Shown: positions 62,681 to 64,000 of the stretch, in pieces | How the letters are laid out: every line of letters begins with the position of its first letter | Numbering within the stretch: position 1 is the first letter of the stretch | Assembly: GCF_032050975.1 (NCBI RefSeq) | Contig: NZ_CP116967.1 | Span: forward strand, 2,663,001-2,727,000 | Direction: 5' to 3' | DNA length: 64,000 bases | Source: Candidatus Nitrospira allomarina | GTDB taxonomy: Bacteria > Nitrospirota > Nitrospiria > Nitrospirales > UBA8639 | The notes under the pieces: generated by a model | Databases searched by the model: none | Told to the model about the DNA's origin: nothing | What the model saw: the letters and a program-made list of their open reading frames with translations, nothing else | Program-made: the position numbers and the translations under genes

Positions 62681-62740
62681 AGAGGTGTGGATATATTTTT
62701 TGGGAAGCCTGTCCTACTCAGATCCTATCGGGGTAGAGGG

Positions 62741-62746
62741 TATAAT
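62741..62746 (+). promoter_or_regulatory. -10 box TATAAT directly before the BrkB-type gene
   Basis: Perfect TATAAT, eight bases before the ATG at 62755. The expected start point would fall at or within two bases of the ATG. No good -35 is seen at the right distance. Confidence 0.45.
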
Positions 62747-62754
62747 ACAGACCG

Positions 62755-63675
62755 ATGAGGTACGATCAAAAATTTTTATGGAAACTTGATGAGCCGGGGC
62801 ATCATAAATCGGCTTGGCCCAGAAGGCCTGGGAGCTGGTGGGCATTGGCGAAAGAGGTGTGGGCCGCCTCATGCGAAGACGATGTGTTTGGACGGGCGGC
62901 ACAACTGGGATTTTATTTTTTGTTAGCGGCATTTCCCGCCATGTTGGGAGTGACGTCGCTCATTGGCATGTTACCCAGACAGGTGGTCGTCCCCAATGTC
63001 ATGCCATACGCCCGGGAAGTACTTCCCGCAGAATCCTTGGTCCTTGTTGAACGCTATGTCGAACAGATGATTCAGGGCAGTGGGGGAGGACTGTTTTCCC
63101 TGAGTCTTCTCGGTTCACTGTGGGCGGCTTCCTGGGGAATGATGGCGATTATCAATACCTTAAATGCTGTCTATGGGGTAAAAGAAACCCGACCGATTTG
63201 GAAAGCCGGGATCACTGCCGTCTTGCTGACGCTAGGGGCTGCGGTGTTTTTTATCACCTCGTTAATCCTGATTCTGGCCGGTGAAGAAGTAAGTCAATGG
63301 GTAACAGCAGTGACGGGGTTTGAGTGGTGGTCAACGCTAGGTTGGCCCCTGTTGCAGTGGCCGATCATTGTGTTTCTTATGCTGATGGCTATTAACCTGG
63401 TCTATTATTGGGCGCCGAACAGCGATCAGGAATGGCAGTGGATGAAACCGGGCTCCATGCTTGCGGTTTTTCTCTGGATTATCCTATCCCTGGGGCTAAA
63501 ATTTTATGTGGAGAATTTTATTAATTACAACGCGGTCTATGGACCCATTACGGGAGTGATTATCCTGATGATGTGGCTGTATGTCGGTGGGCTGACTCTT
63601 TTGATCGGTGGAGAGCTTAACTTCATCCTCAAACGTCCTGACACCATGGATGGATCTGTTTCGTCAGAAAACTGA
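62755..63675 (+). CDS. YihY/BrkB-family membrane protein
   Basis: 306 residues with about six membrane helices (AAQLGFYFLLAAFPAMLGVT, SLLGSLWAASWGMMAIINTL, TAVLLTLGAAVFFITSLILI, PIIVFLMLMAINLVYYWAP, LAVFLWIILSLGLKFYVENF, ILMMWLYVGGLTLLIGGEL). The family motif around GEL(N)xxL is at the C-terminus (GGELNFILKR). Function unknown; once thought to be ribonuclease BN. No ribosome site; see the -10 box before it. Confidence 0.9.
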   Translation: MRYDQKFLWKLDEPGHHKSAWPRRPGSWWALAKEVWAASCEDDVFGRAAQLGFYFLLAAFPAMLGVTSLIGMLPRQVVVPNVMPYAREVLPAESLVLVERYVEQMIQGSGGGLFSLSLLGSLWAASWGMMAIINTLNAVYGVKETRPIWKAGITAVLLTLGAAVFFITSLILILAGEEVSQWVTAVTGFEWWSTLGWPLLQWPIIVFLMLMAINLVYYWAPNSDQEWQWMKPGSMLAVFLWIILSLGLKFYVENFINYNAVYGPITGVIILMMWLYVGGLTLLIGGELNFILKRPDTMDGSVSSEN

Positions 63676-63891
63676 CCCGGAAGTCTATGCATCTTTGCAT
63701 CCACCACCGCTTGCATCATGATGCGCAGGGCGGGGCGTCGTTATTGCCGAGCTGGAATGGAATCCCCTAATCGTGAGCCGGTTAAGTCCAGGAGCTTCGT
63801 TTAAGGTGGGGGGGGATTGCAAAGGCCGGTTTGGGGGGATCGTTAAAACAGACAACCTCGCGCCGGCCGACAATCCCTGAAATGCGATTTC

Positions 63892-63921
63892 TTGACAAAG
63901 CGGCTCCGTCCCTCCTACATT
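63892..63921 (+). promoter_or_regulatory. Sigma70-type promoter for the riboswitch transcript
   Basis: TTGACA (63892-63897), 18-base spacer, TACATT (63916-63921). Start point would be near 63928, just before the riboswitch. Confidence 0.6.
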
Positions 63922-63927
63922 CTCCCA

Positions 63928-64000
63928 AAACATATGCGGAATGAATGATGGGAAGCAGGTGCAATTCCCGCGCGGTCCCGCCGCTGTAACTGAGGACGAA
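63928..64000 (+). ncRNA. Cobalamin riboswitch (5' part, cut by window end)
   Basis: Contains GATGGGAA-GCA-GGTGCAATTCC, GCGCGGTCCCGCCGCTGTAAC, the conserved paired core of the adenosylcobalamin riboswitch (GGGAAnnnGGTGnnAnTCC...CCCGCnnCTGTnA). The B12-box part and expression platform lie outside the window. It probably controls a cobalamin transport or synthesis gene beyond the edge. Confidence 0.9.

Overview
The window looks like chromosome from a Nitrospirota bacterium, most likely Nitrospira-like. This is an inference from the mix of families (many HisKA_3 sensor kinases with NarL-type receiver domains, BON-domain secreted proteins, DUF3309, DUF5069, a di-haem peroxidase-like cytochrome, OprO/OprP-type porins) and moderate GC. 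No rRNA, tRNA, CRISPR array or intact insertion sequence was seen.

Layout. (1) 0-15 kb: signalling. A partial kinase-receiver, a six-BON exported protein, a STAS protein, a 1454-residue CheB-CheR-PAS-GAF-kinase-receiver hybrid, a second CheB, a small zinc ribbon, a two-gene unit containing an exported Lon-type (S16) protease domain without an ATPase, and a three-gene kinase/receiver operon. (2) 15-34 kb: mainly small stress-type proteins (DUF3309, zinc ribbons, DksA-type, YtxH-like, BON, PepSY, metallothionein-like, Fe/Mn superoxide dismutase), a c-type cytochrome, two LuxR-type regulators, and an operon joining a CarH-like cobalamin-binding protein to an ABM-PAS histidine kinase. A repeated non-coding motif, AGGGTT-N6-AG(T/G), lies 65-150 bases upstream of eight genes between 2.8 and 30 kb, each time pointing the same way as its gene; it may mark a regulon. 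(3) 32-43 kb: phosphate. CBS-PsiE, an arsR-pstSCAB operon followed by two OprO/P-type porin genes with an almost identical C-terminal part and a broken phoU, and a separate second PstS. Three promoters carry 11-base-period direct repeats resembling Pho boxes. (4) 43-53 kb: a doubled amidoligase-type cluster: transglutaminase, ATP-grasp/alpha-E fusion and transglutaminase-DUF2126 on one strand; separate ATP-grasp and alpha-E genes on the other. (5) 53-64 kb: a B12-type radical SAM protein, DUF5069, a solute-binding protein / Tat amidohydrolase operon, a glycosidase-like secreted protein, cobyric acid synthase, a BrkB-type membrane protein, and at the edge a sigma70-type promoter with a cobalamin riboswitch.

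How it fits together. The first half reads as environmental sensing plus envelope and redox stress defence. The third region is a phosphate (possibly phosphate/arsenate) uptake locus with two apparent layers of control, Pho-like and ArsR-like. Cobalamin recurs: a B12 light-sensor-like protein, a B12-type radical SAM enzyme, cobQ and the riboswitch.
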